A stretch of 64,000 nucleotides of DNA from Lacrimispora saccharolytica (GTDB taxonomy: Bacteria; Bacillota; Clostridia; Lachnospirales; Lachnospiraceae): the NCBI GenBank assembly GCA_021531795.1, contig JADYUL010000003.1, forward strand, positions 124,001 through 188,000, given 5' to 3'. This document shows positions 40,633-50,502 of the stretch, one piece after another. Positions within the stretch are counted from its first letter, which is position 1; every line of letters starts with the position of its first letter. The notes beneath the pieces are model-generated. The model ran no database searches and was not told where the DNA came from. It saw only the letters and a program-made list of their open reading frames with translations. Made by a program: the position numbers and the translations under genes.

Positions 40633-41591
40633 TGCTTACATCAGTAGTAATACCCAATTATAACGGCATACGCTACCTTAAGAACTGCCTTTTAAGCCTG
40701 CAAAAGTGCGAGGGTGAGGATTTCGAGGTGATAGTCGTGGATAACGGCTCAACTGACGGTAGCGATCTCCTGCCGGATTCGCTAAAACTTAATGTAAGAC
40801 TGATTAAGCTTAATGAGAATACGGGCTTTGCACACGCGGTCAATGTAGGTATCAGGGAAGCTAAGGGAGAGTATGTAATTCTTCTAAACAACGATACCGA
40901 AGTGGAAAGTGGATTCGTTCGCAAGCTAACGGAGGCGCTTAAGAAGAACAGAAAGGCCTTCTCGGCATCTGCCATGATGGTGGATATGAACAACAGGGAG
41001 GTACTTGACGGAGCAGGAGACTATTACTGTGCTCTGGGCTGGGCCTTTGCCTATGGAAAGGGTAAGAAAACCGAAGAGTGCGATAAGGGCAGGAAAATCT
41101 TCTCTTCCTGTGCCGGTGCCTGCATATATGATAAGGCTAAGCTTGAGATAACAGGACTGTTTGATGAACTGCACTTTGCTTATCTTGAGGACGTTGATTT
41201 GGGCTACAGGGCAAGGATTGCCGGCTTTGATAATATCTATGAGCCTGCAGCGGTGGTGTATCACGCAGGAAGCGGCTTCAGCGGCTCCAAATATAACGAA
41301 TTCAAGATTAAACTAAGCAGCAGGAATTCAGTATATCTTATCTTAAAGAATATGCCCCTCCTTCAGCTTATCATCAATCTGCCTTTTATAGTATTTGGAT
41401 ACCTTATTAAGACTCTGTTCTTTGTATTAAAGGGCTACGGTAAGGTTTATCTTAAAGGACTGCTTGATGGCTTTAAGCTGTATTTCAGTAAGGAAGGCCA
41501 TAAGAATAAAGTAAGGTTTAAGCTTAGTAATCTTAAGAATTACTTCATTATTGAGATAGAATTGCTTGTTAATATATTTAGAAGGCTGTAA
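40632..41591 (+). CDS. GT2 glycosyltransferase, rhamnosyltransferase-like
   Basis: This 319-residue protein has an N-terminal GT-A domain (TSVVIPNYNGIRYL, VIVVDNGSTDGSD, YVILLNNDTEVESG, CAGACIYDKAKL, AYLEDVDLGYRARI). A hydrophobic C-terminal part (LLQLIINLPFIVFGYLIKTLFFVL) likely sits in or on the membrane. This layout is common among WbbL-type rhamnosyltransferases that start or extend surface glycans on undecaprenyl pyrophosphate carriers. It is coupled to the preceding GT2 by a one-base overlap. Confidence 0.88.
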   Translation: MLTSVVIPNYNGIRYLKNCLLSLQKCEGEDFEVIVVDNGSTDGSDLLPDSLKLNVRLIKLNENTGFAHAVNVGIREAKGEYVILLNNDTEVESGFVRKLTEALKKNRKAFSASAMMVDMNNREVLDGAGDYYCALGWAFAYGKGKKTEECDKGRKIFSSCAGACIYDKAKLEITGLFDELHFAYLEDVDLGYRARIAGFDNIYEPAAVVYHAGSGFSGSKYNEFKIKLSSRNSVYLILKNMPLLQLIINLPFIVFGYLIKTLFFVLKGYGKVYLKGLLDGFKLYFSKEGHKNKVRFKLSNLKNYFIIEIELLVNIFRRL

Positions 41592-41673
41592 CACCAAAAC
41601 TTGTGTATAGCCATAAAGTGTAGTACAATATCTCGAATAGGACGGTTGCCTAACATTAACCGGTCGTTTGATT

Positions 41674-43077
41674 ATGATTAAAGATAACCAGAGAGTACTT
41701 AACAGACTACATATTGTACTTGATGCAATTATAGTCACTGTATCATATCTTCTGGCGTGGTGGCTTAAGTTCGAAGGACCCTTTGCCGACACGGGAGCGG
41801 GAGCATATACAATGGAGTTTTATTTCTCGGCGCTGTATTTTGTTGTGCCGGCATATTTACTCCTGTTTTATTTAAACAAGATGTATACTCCTAAGCGTAC
41901 ACAGAGGATAGAGACAGTAATAACGCAGGTCTTTGGCGCTAACGTAATGGGTGCGGTAGCGTTTTTGGTGTGCATTGGAGCCTTCAAAATCGGTGATTTC
42001 TCAAGAGGTCTCATTGGATTGTTTGCAATTATCAATGTGATCCTGCTTATCTTGGAGAGACTGATAGTGCGCTCTGTGCTACGTCATGTGAGGGCCAAGG
42101 GACTCAACATGAAGTATGTCCTCCTTGTTGGATACTCAAGGGCAGCGGAGGAGTATATTACAAGGATTAAGATGAATCCCCAGTGGGGCTATATTGTCAG
42201 AGGTATTCTGGATGATAAGGTTCCGAGAGGCACCATGTATAAGGGCTGCAAGGTGATCGGCTCTATTGATAACCTTACAGATATTCTGCCTATGAGTCAG
42301 CTTGATGAGATAGCTGTCACTCTGTCACTTGCGGATTATGACAGGCTTGAAGAAATAGTAGGCATGTGTGAAAAGTCGGGAGTGCACACCAAGTTCATAC
42401 CCGATTACAACAGCCTGATTCCCAACAAGCCATATACGGAGGATCTGAACGGACTTCCGGTAATTAATATCAGATATGTTCCGCTCAGCAATACCTTCAA
42501 TGCCCTGTGCAAGAGGATAGTGGATATATTAGGCTCTCTTACCGGAATTATTCTGCTGTCGCCCTTCCTGATAATAGTGGCGATCATAATTAAGCTTACG
42601 AGCAAGGGTCCGATAATCTTCAAGCAGGAGAGAGTGGGCCTTCACAATAAACCCTTCTATATGTACAAGTTCAGAACCATGTATGTACAGAGCGAGGAGG
42701 AGGAAGCCAAGGGCTGGACTACCAAGGATGACCCAAGAGTTACAAAGGTTGGAAAATTCTTCAGAAAGACCAGTATTGACGAGCTACCGCAGCTGTTCAA
42801 CATCCTTGTGGGTGATATGAGCATTGTAGGTCCCAGACCTGAGAGACCTCAGTTCGTGGAGAAATTCAAGGAAGAGATTCCAAGATACATGATCAAGCAC
42901 CAGGTTAGACCGGGGCTTACCGGCTGGGCACAGATTAACGGATATCGTGGTGATACATCTATAAGAAGACGTATCGACTATGACATATATTATATTGAGA
43001 ATTGGACTATGGGTTTTGATTTCAAGATCATGTTCCTCACTATCTTCAGGGGATTCATGAACGAGAACGCATACTGA
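41674..43077 (+). CDS. Undecaprenyl-phosphate sugar phosphotransferase (polyprenyl glycosylphosphotransferase)
   Basis: This 467-residue protein has about four N-terminal helices, a CoA-binding-like Rossmann domain (KYVLLVGYSRAAEEYI) and a C-terminal bacterial sugar transferase domain. That domain starts at KRIVDILGSL, with a re-entrant helix, and carries KFRTM, RKTSIDELPQLFNIL and GPRPERPQFV. It starts glycan assembly by moving a sugar phosphate, often glucose or galactose, from a UDP-sugar to undecaprenyl phosphate. Start ATG 41674 (a TTG at 41668 is also in frame); neither has a strong site. It lies upstream of the LCP ligase gene. Confidence 0.93.
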   Translation: MIKDNQRVLNRLHIVLDAIIVTVSYLLAWWLKFEGPFADTGAGAYTMEFYFSALYFVVPAYLLLFYLNKMYTPKRTQRIETVITQVFGANVMGAVAFLVCIGAFKIGDFSRGLIGLFAIINVILLILERLIVRSVLRHVRAKGLNMKYVLLVGYSRAAEEYITRIKMNPQWGYIVRGILDDKVPRGTMYKGCKVIGSIDNLTDILPMSQLDEIAVTLSLADYDRLEEIVGMCEKSGVHTKFIPDYNSLIPNKPYTEDLNGLPVINIRYVPLSNTFNALCKRIVDILGSLTGIILLSPFLIIVAIIIKLTSKGPIIFKQERVGLHNKPFYMYKFRTMYVQSEEEEAKGWTTKDDPRVTKVGKFFRKTSIDELPQLFNILVGDMSIVGPRPERPQFVEKFKEEIPRYMIKHQVRPGLTGWAQINGYRGDTSIRRRIDYDIYYIENWTMGFDFKIMFLTIFRGFMNENAY

Positions 43078-43102
43078 TTCTAAGAGTAAAGGAGACCGTA
43101 TA

Positions 43103-44278
43103 ATGGCTAATAATGCTAGAAGAAATGATGGCAGAAGACCTCGCCCCGATGACGGCAGAAGACCTCGTCAGGGTAGCGGAATGAGTCGCGAGGAGGCCAG
43201 AAGACGAGAAGCAATCAGAAGAAAGAAGGCTAAGAAGAAAAAGAGGAAGACTATCCTTCTTCTCATTGAGATTGTATTACTGCTTGTGCTCATTGCCGGA
43301 GCATGGTTTATAAGCAGAGGTACAGGTGTAACCAAGATTAATATCAAAGAAGAAGATATAGTTATGAACGAGACCGTTGCAAACAACGAGGCTCTGAAGG
43401 GATATAGGAATATAGCCCTCTTCGGTGTTGATGCAAGAGATAAGTCTCTGGGCAAGGGTAACAGATCGGATACCATCATCATCGCTTCTATCAACGAAGA
43501 TACAGGTGATGTAAAGCTCTGTTCCGTATACAGAGATACCTATCTTAACCTTGGTAACGATTCATACAATAAGTGTAATGCAGCCTATGCAAAGGGTGGT
43601 CCGGAGCAGGCTATCAATATGCTTAATATGAACCTCGACCTTAATATCACAGACTATGTTACAGTCGGCTTTACCGGACTGCGTGAGGTAATTGATGCTA
43701 TCGGTGGTGTTACTATTGACGTTCAGGAGAATGAGATTGTTCACCTTAACAATTATCAGATTTCAATGGTAGGTAAGACTGATGACGGTGAGAACTATTA
43801 TGCTACAGAGGGCAAGGATTATATTGCTGTAACCTCGCCCGGTCCGCAGGTACTGAACGGACTTCAGGCGACAGCATACTGCCGTATCAGATATGTGGGT
43901 GATGACTTCGTTCGTGCAGAGAGACAGAGAAGAGTGATCGCAGAATGCCTTGAGGTGGCTAAGAAGTCTGATCCGACTAAGCTTATTAAGGCCTTTGACG
44001 GTGTTACAGACAGCATTTCAACATCATTTGATGCTGATGAGATCGCATCACTTATCAAGGATGTAGGCAAATATAATATTGTTGCAAGTGACGGCTTCCC
44101 CTTCGCTACCAATAGAGAGACAGGTAAGGTAGGAAGCAAGGGCTCCTGTGTTATTCCCAATAACCTTGAGCAGAACGTAGTTCTTCTTCAGGATTTCTTC
44201 TTCGGAAATACATCGTATGAGCCTTCTGTAGAGGTTAAGAACTACAGCAGCAAGATTTCGTCTGATACGGGATATTAA
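43103..44278 (+). CDS. LytR-CpsA-Psr (LCP) family wall-glycan ligase
   Basis: This 391-residue protein has a basic cytoplasmic tail (RRPRPDDGRRPRQG...), one membrane helix (about 50-70) and an extracellular LCP domain: NIALFGVDARD, NRSDTIIIASI, YRDTYLNL, YAKGGPEQAINMLN, and FVRAERQRRVI with the conserved Arg residues. LCP enzymes transfer undecaprenyl-pyrophosphate-linked polymers to peptidoglycan. It is the probable last step for the exported glycan. GGAGACC lies before the ATG. Confidence 0.94.
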   Translation: MANNARRNDGRRPRPDDGRRPRQGSGMSREEARRREAIRRKKAKKKKRKTILLLIEIVLLLVLIAGAWFISRGTGVTKINIKEEDIVMNETVANNEALKGYRNIALFGVDARDKSLGKGNRSDTIIIASINEDTGDVKLCSVYRDTYLNLGNDSYNKCNAAYAKGGPEQAINMLNMNLDLNITDYVTVGFTGLREVIDAIGGVTIDVQENEIVHLNNYQISMVGKTDDGENYYATEGKDYIAVTSPGPQVLNGLQATAYCRIRYVGDDFVRAERQRRVIAECLEVAKKSDPTKLIKAFDGVTDSISTSFDADEIASLIKDVGKYNIVASDGFPFATNRETGKVGSKGSCVIPNNLEQNVVLLQDFFFGNTSYEPSVEVKNYSSKISSDTGY

Positions 44279-44280
44279 AT

Positions 44281-45207
44281 ATGATTGATGTCATTATTCC
44301 TACCTATAAGCCGGGCGAGGAATTCGTCAGGGTGATAAGAGGGCTTCATAACCAGAGCGTTAAGGTAAACAGGGTTATTATTATGAATACTGAAGAAGCC
44401 TTCTTTGAGGGTGTGGCTAATGATCTGCACGAATATATTGATGAAGGATTCATCGAGGTTCATCATATCTCAAAGAAGGACTTCGATCATGGCAAGACCA
44501 GACGCGAGGGTATTGCCAAATCGCTGGCAGATATCTTTGTTATGATGACAATGGATGCTGTTCCCGCGAATGACAAACTGATTGAGAATCTGGTGAGTCC
44601 ACTGTCGGATGAGACGGTAGCTTGTAGCTATGCAAGACAGCTTCCCAAGGAAGGGGATAGCAGGCGCGAACAGATTACCAGGGAATTCAATTACCCGGAT
44701 AAGTCCGTGCTTAAGTCGTCTGCTGATTATGACAGGCTGGGTATTAAGACTTTCTTCTGTTCGAATGTGTGCTGTGCATACAGTAGAAAGATATATGACG
44801 AGCTTGGCGGATTCGTGCCGAGGGCGATTTTTAATGAAGATATGATATATGCGGGGAAGGCAGTGAAGCAGGGCTATAAGGTCAGCTACACGGCTGAGGC
44901 GAAGGTGTACCACTCGCATGATTACGGCGCCATAGAGCAGTTCAGGCGCAATGTGGATCTTGGAATATCACAGGCAGACCATCCGGAGGTGTTTGACGGC
45001 TTCAAGTCGGAGACGGAGGGTGTCAGAATGGTGAAAATGGTTGTTTCGAGGCTCTTTCGGGACGGCAAATGGTACGAAGTGATCCCGTATGCGTGGATAT
45101 GTGCATGGAAATTCATGGGCTATCGAATAGGCAAGGGCTACAAGAAACTGCCGCTTGCATTGGTTAAGGCATGCAGCACCAACCCGGACTATCTGTCCGA
45201 GGTATAG
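44281..45207 (+). CDS. GT2 glycosyltransferase
   Basis: This 308-residue GT-A protein starts MIDVIIPTYKPGEEF, then KKDFDHGKTRREGI, VMMTMDAVPANDKLIEN and FSNVCCAYSRKIYDELGGF, with the acceptor-side FNEDMIYAGKAVKQG. The HGKTRREG block is typical of rhamnosyltransferase-annotated GT2 proteins that add to lipid-linked glycans. It starts 2 nt after the LCP stop and ends 9 nt before glmS. Confidence 0.87.
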   Translation: MIDVIIPTYKPGEEFVRVIRGLHNQSVKVNRVIIMNTEEAFFEGVANDLHEYIDEGFIEVHHISKKDFDHGKTRREGIAKSLADIFVMMTMDAVPANDKLIENLVSPLSDETVACSYARQLPKEGDSRREQITREFNYPDKSVLKSSADYDRLGIKTFFCSNVCCAYSRKIYDELGGFVPRAIFNEDMIYAGKAVKQGYKVSYTAEAKVYHSHDYGAIEQFRRNVDLGISQADHPEVFDGFKSETEGVRMVKMVVSRLFRDGKWYEVIPYAWICAWKFMGYRIGKGYKKLPLALVKACSTNPDYLSEV

Positions 45208-45216
45208 GAGAGAATT

Positions 45217-47043
45217 ATGTGTGGAATTGTTGGATACATAGGTAACGAACAGGCAGCACCGGTTATCCTTGACGGACTGTCAAAGCTTGAATACAGAGGC
45301 TACGATTCGGCAGGAATGGCGATTTTTGACGGAGCTAAGCTCAACATTGTCAAAACCGCGGGAAGACTGAAGGCGTTGGAAGACCTTACACATGATGGTG
45401 CGACAATGCCGGGAAACGTCGGAATCGGACATACAAGATGGGCAACACACGGTCAGCCGACTGATGCCAACGCACATCCTCACTACAATTCGTCTGAGAC
45501 AATTGCGTTAGTTCATAACGGAATAATTGAGAATTTCCAGGCGCTAAAGAATAAGCTTATCAGCCACGGCTATGAATTCCAAAGCCAGACAGATACAGAG
45601 GTATTGGTTCAGCTTCTGGATTATTATTATAAGGGCAACCCCCTTGAGGCAATCACCAAGGTTATGCACAGAGTTGAGGGAGCCTATGCCCTGGGTATCA
45701 TCTTTGCAGATCATCCGGATGAGATATTCGCTGTTCGTAAGGATTCGCCGCTTATCGTCGGCAGAAGCGACAATGCTGCATATATTGCATCGGATGTACC
45801 GGCAATTCTTAAGTACACAAGAGACGTATATTACATTGATAACAGTGAGGTAGTCTGCTTAAAGGCGGGCGAGCTTAGATTCTATACAGCTGATGAGGAA
45901 GAGATCAGCAAGGAGTCTACTCATATTGAGTGGGATGCTGAATCTGTTGCCAAGGGCGGATACGAGCACTTCATGATGAAGGAGATGTATGAACAGCCCA
46001 AGGCGGTTCGTGAGACCTTCGAGAAGCATTTAAGCGGGGATGATATCATCATCGAAGAGCTTAATATGACCGATGACGAAATCAAGAACCTTAGGAAGAT
46101 TCACATAGTAGCCTGCGGAACTGCATATCATGCAGGTATGGCTGCGAAATATGTTATTGAGGAGATGGCGAGAATATCCGTAGAATTGGATATGGCATCT
46201 GAATTCAGATACCGTAATCCCATTATTGAGCCGGGGGCGCTTGTAATAGTAATATCACAGTCAGGTGAGACTGCCGATACTCTTCAGGCCCTCAGAGATT
46301 CCAAGACAAGAGGCGCCAAGGTTCTTGGTATTGTCAATGTGGTCGGCTCTGCCATCGCCAGAGAGGCAGACTCGGTTATGTACACCTGGGCAGGTCCCGA
46401 GATAGCGGTTGCCTCAACCAAGGCATATTCCGCACAGCTTATTGCACTCTACCTGCTTGCCATGAAGTTTGCACACGTAAGAGGTACTGTGTCAGAAGAG
46501 GAATACAAGTCTTTACTTATAGATCTGAGAAGACTTCCCGAGCAGATAGAGCTTCTGCTTGGAAACAAGGAGAAGATTCAGAGATTCGCCAACAGATATA
46601 TTGTTGCCAAGAGTATCTTCTTCATCGGACGTGGACTGGATTATTCACTTTCGATGGAGGGTTCACTTAAACTTAAGGAGATATCATATCTCCATTCTGA
46701 GGCTTATGCAGCAGGAGAGCTTAAGCATGGTCCGATATCACTTATTGAGAACGGAACACTGGTTATGGCAGCGCTTACCCAGGATAATCTCTATAAGAAG
46801 ACAGTAAGTAATATTGTTGAGGTTAGGGCAAGAGGAGCATTTGTCCTTGCGCTCACCAACAATACTCATACCGATATAGAAGATAATGCGGACTATGTTA
46901 TCTACATCCCGACAACAAGCCATTACTTCACTAATTCACTGGCTATTATCCCACTCCAGCTGTTTGCCTACTATATTGCGGTTGGCAAGGGCTGCGATGT
47001 TGACAAGCCACGTAATCTGGCCAAGTCCGTAACGGTAGAATAA
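45217..47043 (+). CDS. glmS: Glutamine--fructose-6-phosphate aminotransferase (isomerizing)
   Basis: This 608-residue enzyme has an N-terminal glutaminase domain with the catalytic Cys right after Met (MCGIVGYIG), GHTRWATHGQPTDANAHPH and the ammonia-channel region. Two SIS domains follow (VACGTAYHAGMAAKYVIE, VISQSGETADTLQAL, then FFIGRGLDYSLSMEGSLKLKEISY). The end is PRNLAKSVTVE. It makes glucosamine 6-phosphate, the entry to UDP-GlcNAc for peptidoglycan and glycans. GGAGAG precedes the ATG. It is the last gene of the cluster and is followed by a terminator. Confidence 0.97.
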   Translation: MCGIVGYIGNEQAAPVILDGLSKLEYRGYDSAGMAIFDGAKLNIVKTAGRLKALEDLTHDGATMPGNVGIGHTRWATHGQPTDANAHPHYNSSETIALVHNGIIENFQALKNKLISHGYEFQSQTDTEVLVQLLDYYYKGNPLEAITKVMHRVEGAYALGIIFADHPDEIFAVRKDSPLIVGRSDNAAYIASDVPAILKYTRDVYYIDNSEVVCLKAGELRFYTADEEEISKESTHIEWDAESVAKGGYEHFMMKEMYEQPKAVRETFEKHLSGDDIIIEELNMTDDEIKNLRKIHIVACGTAYHAGMAAKYVIEEMARISVELDMASEFRYRNPIIEPGALVIVISQSGETADTLQALRDSKTRGAKVLGIVNVVGSAIAREADSVMYTWAGPEIAVASTKAYSAQLIALYLLAMKFAHVRGTVSEEEYKSLLIDLRRLPEQIELLLGNKEKIQRFANRYIVAKSIFFIGRGLDYSLSMEGSLKLKEISYLHSEAYAAGELKHGPISLIENGTLVMAALTQDNLYKKTVSNIVEVRARGAFVLALTNNTHTDIEDNADYVIYIPTTSHYFTNSLAIIPLQLFAYYIAVGKGCDVDKPRNLAKSVTVE

Positions 47044-47130
47044 ACTTCACTTTAGTCTGATATGACATGGAGTTATAATATCTGCATGATTCGATCTTGA
47101 GTTTTTTTCGCAAAGAATATGAATATAGGA

Positions 47131-47168
47131 ATAAGGCGGGCGTGTCTCGCCTTATATTTTGTTTTTTT
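47131..47168 (+). terminator. Intrinsic terminator after glmS
   Basis: ATAAGGCG (47131-47138) pairs with CGCCTTAT (47148-47155) around a 9-nt loop. TTTT and GTTTTTTT follow. Confidence 0.8.
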
Positions 47169-47247
47169 ATAATATTTTGGACATATTTTGAACACAAATT
47201 GAAGTTATACTCCATATTAGTTAATAAAGAGTAAGGAGGTCATCGAT

Positions 47248-48786
47248 ATGAGTGATGAATTCGATGTAAACAATACAGACAGACATGAAACGGATAGGGA
47301 CGGTTCGGACAGACCGGTAACGGAAAACTATGGTTCGGACAGAACCGGTATGGGCGGCGTATATTCGTCCAACAGGTACAACAGGATTAGTGAAGATAAT
47401 GTCAATACAGCCGGCCCGGAGCATAATACCGGCGGAGAGAGAACTCATGAGTCAAGTGAGAACAGGGAATACAGATACAGTTACCAGAGGATACCGGAGG
47501 AGCCTAAGAAGAAGGAAAGAAAGCCAAAGAAGGAACACAGTAAGATCTGGGGCAGGATTGCAGGAGTAATAGGACTTGGTATTATCTTTGGATTAACTGC
47601 CGGAGTTACTATCTACTTAATGGATGCGTTTAGGAACAACAGCCCGGAACAAAAAGTTTTCGAAGAAATTGAGGATGATGAAATAGCTCTTCCTGAAACA
47701 GAAGATAATGGAGCGGTTGATACGGACGATGATATAGAGACAAATGATACGGAAGGATCTGTTACGACCTATTCTGCAATGGATGTATCTGATGTAGCTG
47801 AAGAGGTTATGCCGGCAGTAGTATCTATAGTTAATGACTATACTGTCACAGAGAGAAGCTTCTTCGGTACATATTCAAGAGAGGCTTCCGGAAGCGGTTC
47901 GGGTATAATCATCGGTAAGGATGACACTACTCTCTATATCGGAACCAACAATCATGTGGTTGATGGAGCTGAGAAACTGAGTGTTACCTTCATTGACGGC
48001 TCTGAAGCAGAGGCCAGAATCAAGGGAACCAGCGGTGATATTGACCTTGCGGTAATCCTTGTTGATTTGTCGGATCTCAGTAGTGAGACCAAGGATGCCA
48101 TTAAGGTAGCAAAGCTTGGCAATTCCGATGACCTTAAGGTCGGTGAGCCTGCAATTGCCATCGGTAATGCATTAGGTTATGGTCAGTCTGTAACGGTTGG
48201 TGTTATAAGTGCGGTAGACAGATCTCTTGATATGGAGGATGGAAGCACTGCAGAGGGGCTCATTCAGACCGATGCAGCCATTAACCCCGGCAATTCGGGC
48301 GGTGCGCTCCTTAATATGTCAGGAGAGGTAATCGGTATCAACTCAAGTAAGATCGGCGGTAGCGCCATTGATGGAGTCGGCTTTGCAATCCCCATATCAT
48401 CAGCTGAGCCCATCTTGAGCAATATAGCATCCGGAGAAGAGAAGACGAAGGTAGCATCAGGTAATGTCGGCTACCTGGGTATCGGCGGTGTTACAGTGAC
48501 AAGTGATGTGTCTCAGATGTACGGAATGCCTGTGGGCGTTGCTATTCGTCAGGTATACGATGGTACGGGAGCTGAGAAGGCCGGACTAATGTCCGGTGAT
48601 GTCATTGTTGCCATTAACGATGAGACCATTGATACTATAGAGGATCTTAGAGACTGTCTTGATTATTATGAAGCCGGTTCAACGGTTAAACTTGATGTAT
48701 ATCGTATAAGAGACGGCGAATACGTTAAGGAAAGCATAGACGTAGAACTTGTAAGCAAACAGGAAATGGAAAGTGTATCCTGGTAA
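47248..48786 (+). CDS. HtrA/DegP-type S1C serine protease
   Basis: This 512-residue protein has a long charged cytoplasmic tail, one membrane helix (about 107-128) and an acidic linker, then an extracellular trypsin-like domain. Its triad is in TNNHVVDG (His about 235), DIDLAVI (Asp about 265) and NPGNSGGALL (Ser about 349). A single PDZ domain follows (about 410-505, YLGIGGVTVTSDVSQMYG and GAEKAGLMSGDVIVAI). It degrades or refolds damaged exported proteins. AAGGAGG precedes the ATG. It is monocistronic with a strong terminator. Confidence 0.95.
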   Translation: MSDEFDVNNTDRHETDRDGSDRPVTENYGSDRTGMGGVYSSNRYNRISEDNVNTAGPEHNTGGERTHESSENREYRYSYQRIPEEPKKKERKPKKEHSKIWGRIAGVIGLGIIFGLTAGVTIYLMDAFRNNSPEQKVFEEIEDDEIALPETEDNGAVDTDDDIETNDTEGSVTTYSAMDVSDVAEEVMPAVVSIVNDYTVTERSFFGTYSREASGSGSGIIIGKDDTTLYIGTNNHVVDGAEKLSVTFIDGSEAEARIKGTSGDIDLAVILVDLSDLSSETKDAIKVAKLGNSDDLKVGEPAIAIGNALGYGQSVTVGVISAVDRSLDMEDGSTAEGLIQTDAAINPGNSGGALLNMSGEVIGINSSKIGGSAIDGVGFAIPISSAEPILSNIASGEEKTKVASGNVGYLGIGGVTVTSDVSQMYGMPVGVAIRQVYDGTGAEKAGLMSGDVIVAINDETIDTIEDLRDCLDYYEAGSTVKLDVYRIRDGEYVKESIDVELVSKQEMESVSW

Positions 48787-48826
48787 TAACTGACGGTTGA
48801 TTAAAGCTTGATTATTAAAATCTGAT

Positions 48827-48867
48827 AAAGGATAAGGGCGCTATATCGCGCCCTTATCCTTTTTGTG
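48827..48867 (+). terminator. Intrinsic terminator after the HtrA gene
   Basis: A perfect 15-bp stem (48827-48841 with 48848-48862) has a 6-nt loop and runs into TTTTT. Confidence 0.88.
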
Positions 48868-48906
48868 TTATACTGTGAAAGCATACAAAACAGGAAAGGA
48901 AAGAAG

Positions 48907-50502
48907 ATGAGTAACACTAAGAGAACCTGCGTAATATGTCACCGAGAAGAGGGTGATAACGTAAAGATAGCTTACAGCATGTTTGGAATAGATATCTGTG
49001 AGGACTGTTCCAAGGACCTGACTAAATATATGGACAGTAACTTCGTTACACAGATGAACAGCTATCTTAATCAGATTAACAACAATTCAAACGCAGATAA
49101 CGACATATATGAGGAAAATATTGTTAAGAAGAAGGGTACGGAGAACGTACAGGATGTTGCAGCCGGTGAAAAGAGTACTGACATATCTGCGGACAAGAAT
49201 AACGATAAGGAAATAAGTGAGGAAAAGGAAGACAAGAAGGAAGACAAGAAGGAAGGTAATGAGAGCAAGGGCACTCCCTTTGCCAATATCTTCCAGGGCA
49301 TTCCCGGAATGAGCTTCATAAACCTTGGCGACATGCTCGGAATGGACGGCAGAAGCAAGGTTAAGAAGAGCGGAGAGCATAAGCCCATTATTGAGCTTAA
49401 GGATATTCCGGCTCCTCATGTTATTAAGGAAAAGCTGGATCAGTATGTAGTGGGTCAGGAGAAGGCTAAGAAGATTCTCTCTGTGGCTGTATATAATCAC
49501 TATAAGAGAGTGGCAACCGATACCATGGACAGTATTGAGATAGAGAAGTCCAATGTACTTATGATAGGTCCGACAGGAAGCGGTAAGACGTATCTTGTGA
49601 AGACCTTGGCCAAGCTTCTCAATGTTCCTCTTGCAATAACTGATGCAACCTCGCTTACTGAGGCGGGATATATCGGCGATGATGTAGAGAGCGTTGTATC
49701 CAAGCTTTTGGCAGCAGCTGACAATGATGTGGACAAAGCGGAACAGGGTATTATCTTTATCGATGAGATAGACAAGATAGCCAAGAAGCACAATCATGGC
49801 TCAAGAGATGTTAATGGCGAGAGTGTGCAGCAGGGTCTGCTTAAGCTCCTGGAGGGGGCCAACGTAGATGTTCCGGTTGGTGCATCAAGTAAGACAGCTA
49901 TGGTACCCATGACGACGATCAATACAAGGAATATTCTCTTTATCGTAGGTGGTGCGTTCCCGGATCTTGATGAAATAATCAAGAAGAGGCTCAGGAAGAA
50001 GACCTCCATAGGATATGGTGCGGAGCTTAAGGACAAGTTTGACCAGGATAAGGAAATATTAGAGAAGGTAACTAATGAGGATCTGAGAGAATTCGGACTC
50101 ATTCCGGAATTCATAGGTCGTCTGCCTATTGTATGTACTCTTAAGGGCTTGGATGAGGAGATGCTCGTTCGAATCCTTAAGGAGCCTAAGAATGCCATTC
50201 TTAAGCAATATGAGAAACTTCTTGAACTTGACGAAGTTAAATTAGAATTTACAGATGATGCGCTTGCCGCAATCGCGGCTAAAGCAATCAAGAAGGACAC
50301 CGGAGCAAGGGCACTCAGAGCCATTATTGAGGAGCTGATGCTTGATATCATGTATGAAGTGCCTAAGGATGAGAATATCGGACGTGTGGTTATTACTAAG
50401 GAATACATTGAAGGAAACGGTGGTCCGATAGTGGATATCAGAAGTAATACAGCCTCTCTTTCTGAAAGAGATGCACTTAAGGAGATTGAGTTGAATGATT
50501 AG
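48907..50502 (+). CDS. clpX: ClpX ATPase, unfoldase of the ClpXP protease, with long charged linker
   Basis: This 531-residue protein starts with the zinc-binding domain (CVICHREEGDNVKIAYSMFGIDICEDC). The AAA+ domain begins about residue 175 (HVIKEKLDQYVVGQEKAKKIL), with Walker A GPTGSGKT (about 220), pore loop GYIGDDVE, Walker B IIFIDEIDK, sensor EFIGRLPI and DTGARALRAI. Compared with a ~420-residue ClpX, about 100 extra residues rich in Lys, Glu and Asp lie between the zinc domain and the ATPase. ATG 48907 follows AGGAAAGG. The clpP gene is not adjacent. The stop overlaps the lspA-like gene by 8 nt. Confidence 0.93.
   Translation: MSNTKRTCVICHREEGDNVKIAYSMFGIDICEDCSKDLTKYMDSNFVTQMNSYLNQINNNSNADNDIYEENIVKKKGTENVQDVAAGEKSTDISADKNNDKEISEEKEDKKEDKKEGNESKGTPFANIFQGIPGMSFINLGDMLGMDGRSKVKKSGEHKPIIELKDIPAPHVIKEKLDQYVVGQEKAKKILSVAVYNHYKRVATDTMDSIEIEKSNVLMIGPTGSGKTYLVKTLAKLLNVPLAITDATSLTEAGYIGDDVESVVSKLLAAADNDVDKAEQGIIFIDEIDKIAKKHNHGSRDVNGESVQQGLLKLLEGANVDVPVGASSKTAMVPMTTINTRNILFIVGGAFPDLDEIIKKRLRKKTSIGYGAELKDKFDQDKEILEKVTNEDLREFGLIPEFIGRLPIVCTLKGLDEEMLVRILKEPKNAILKQYEKLLELDEVKLEFTDDALAAIAAKAIKKDTGARALRAIIEELMLDIMYEVPKDENIGRVVITKEYIEGNGGPIVDIRSNTASLSERDALKEIELND

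Noticed and set aside
41434..41460. Possible recombination or frameshift at the hydrophobic end of the GT2 gene at 40632
   Set aside because: The frame is continuous and a hydrophobic C-terminus is normal for this kind of transferase.
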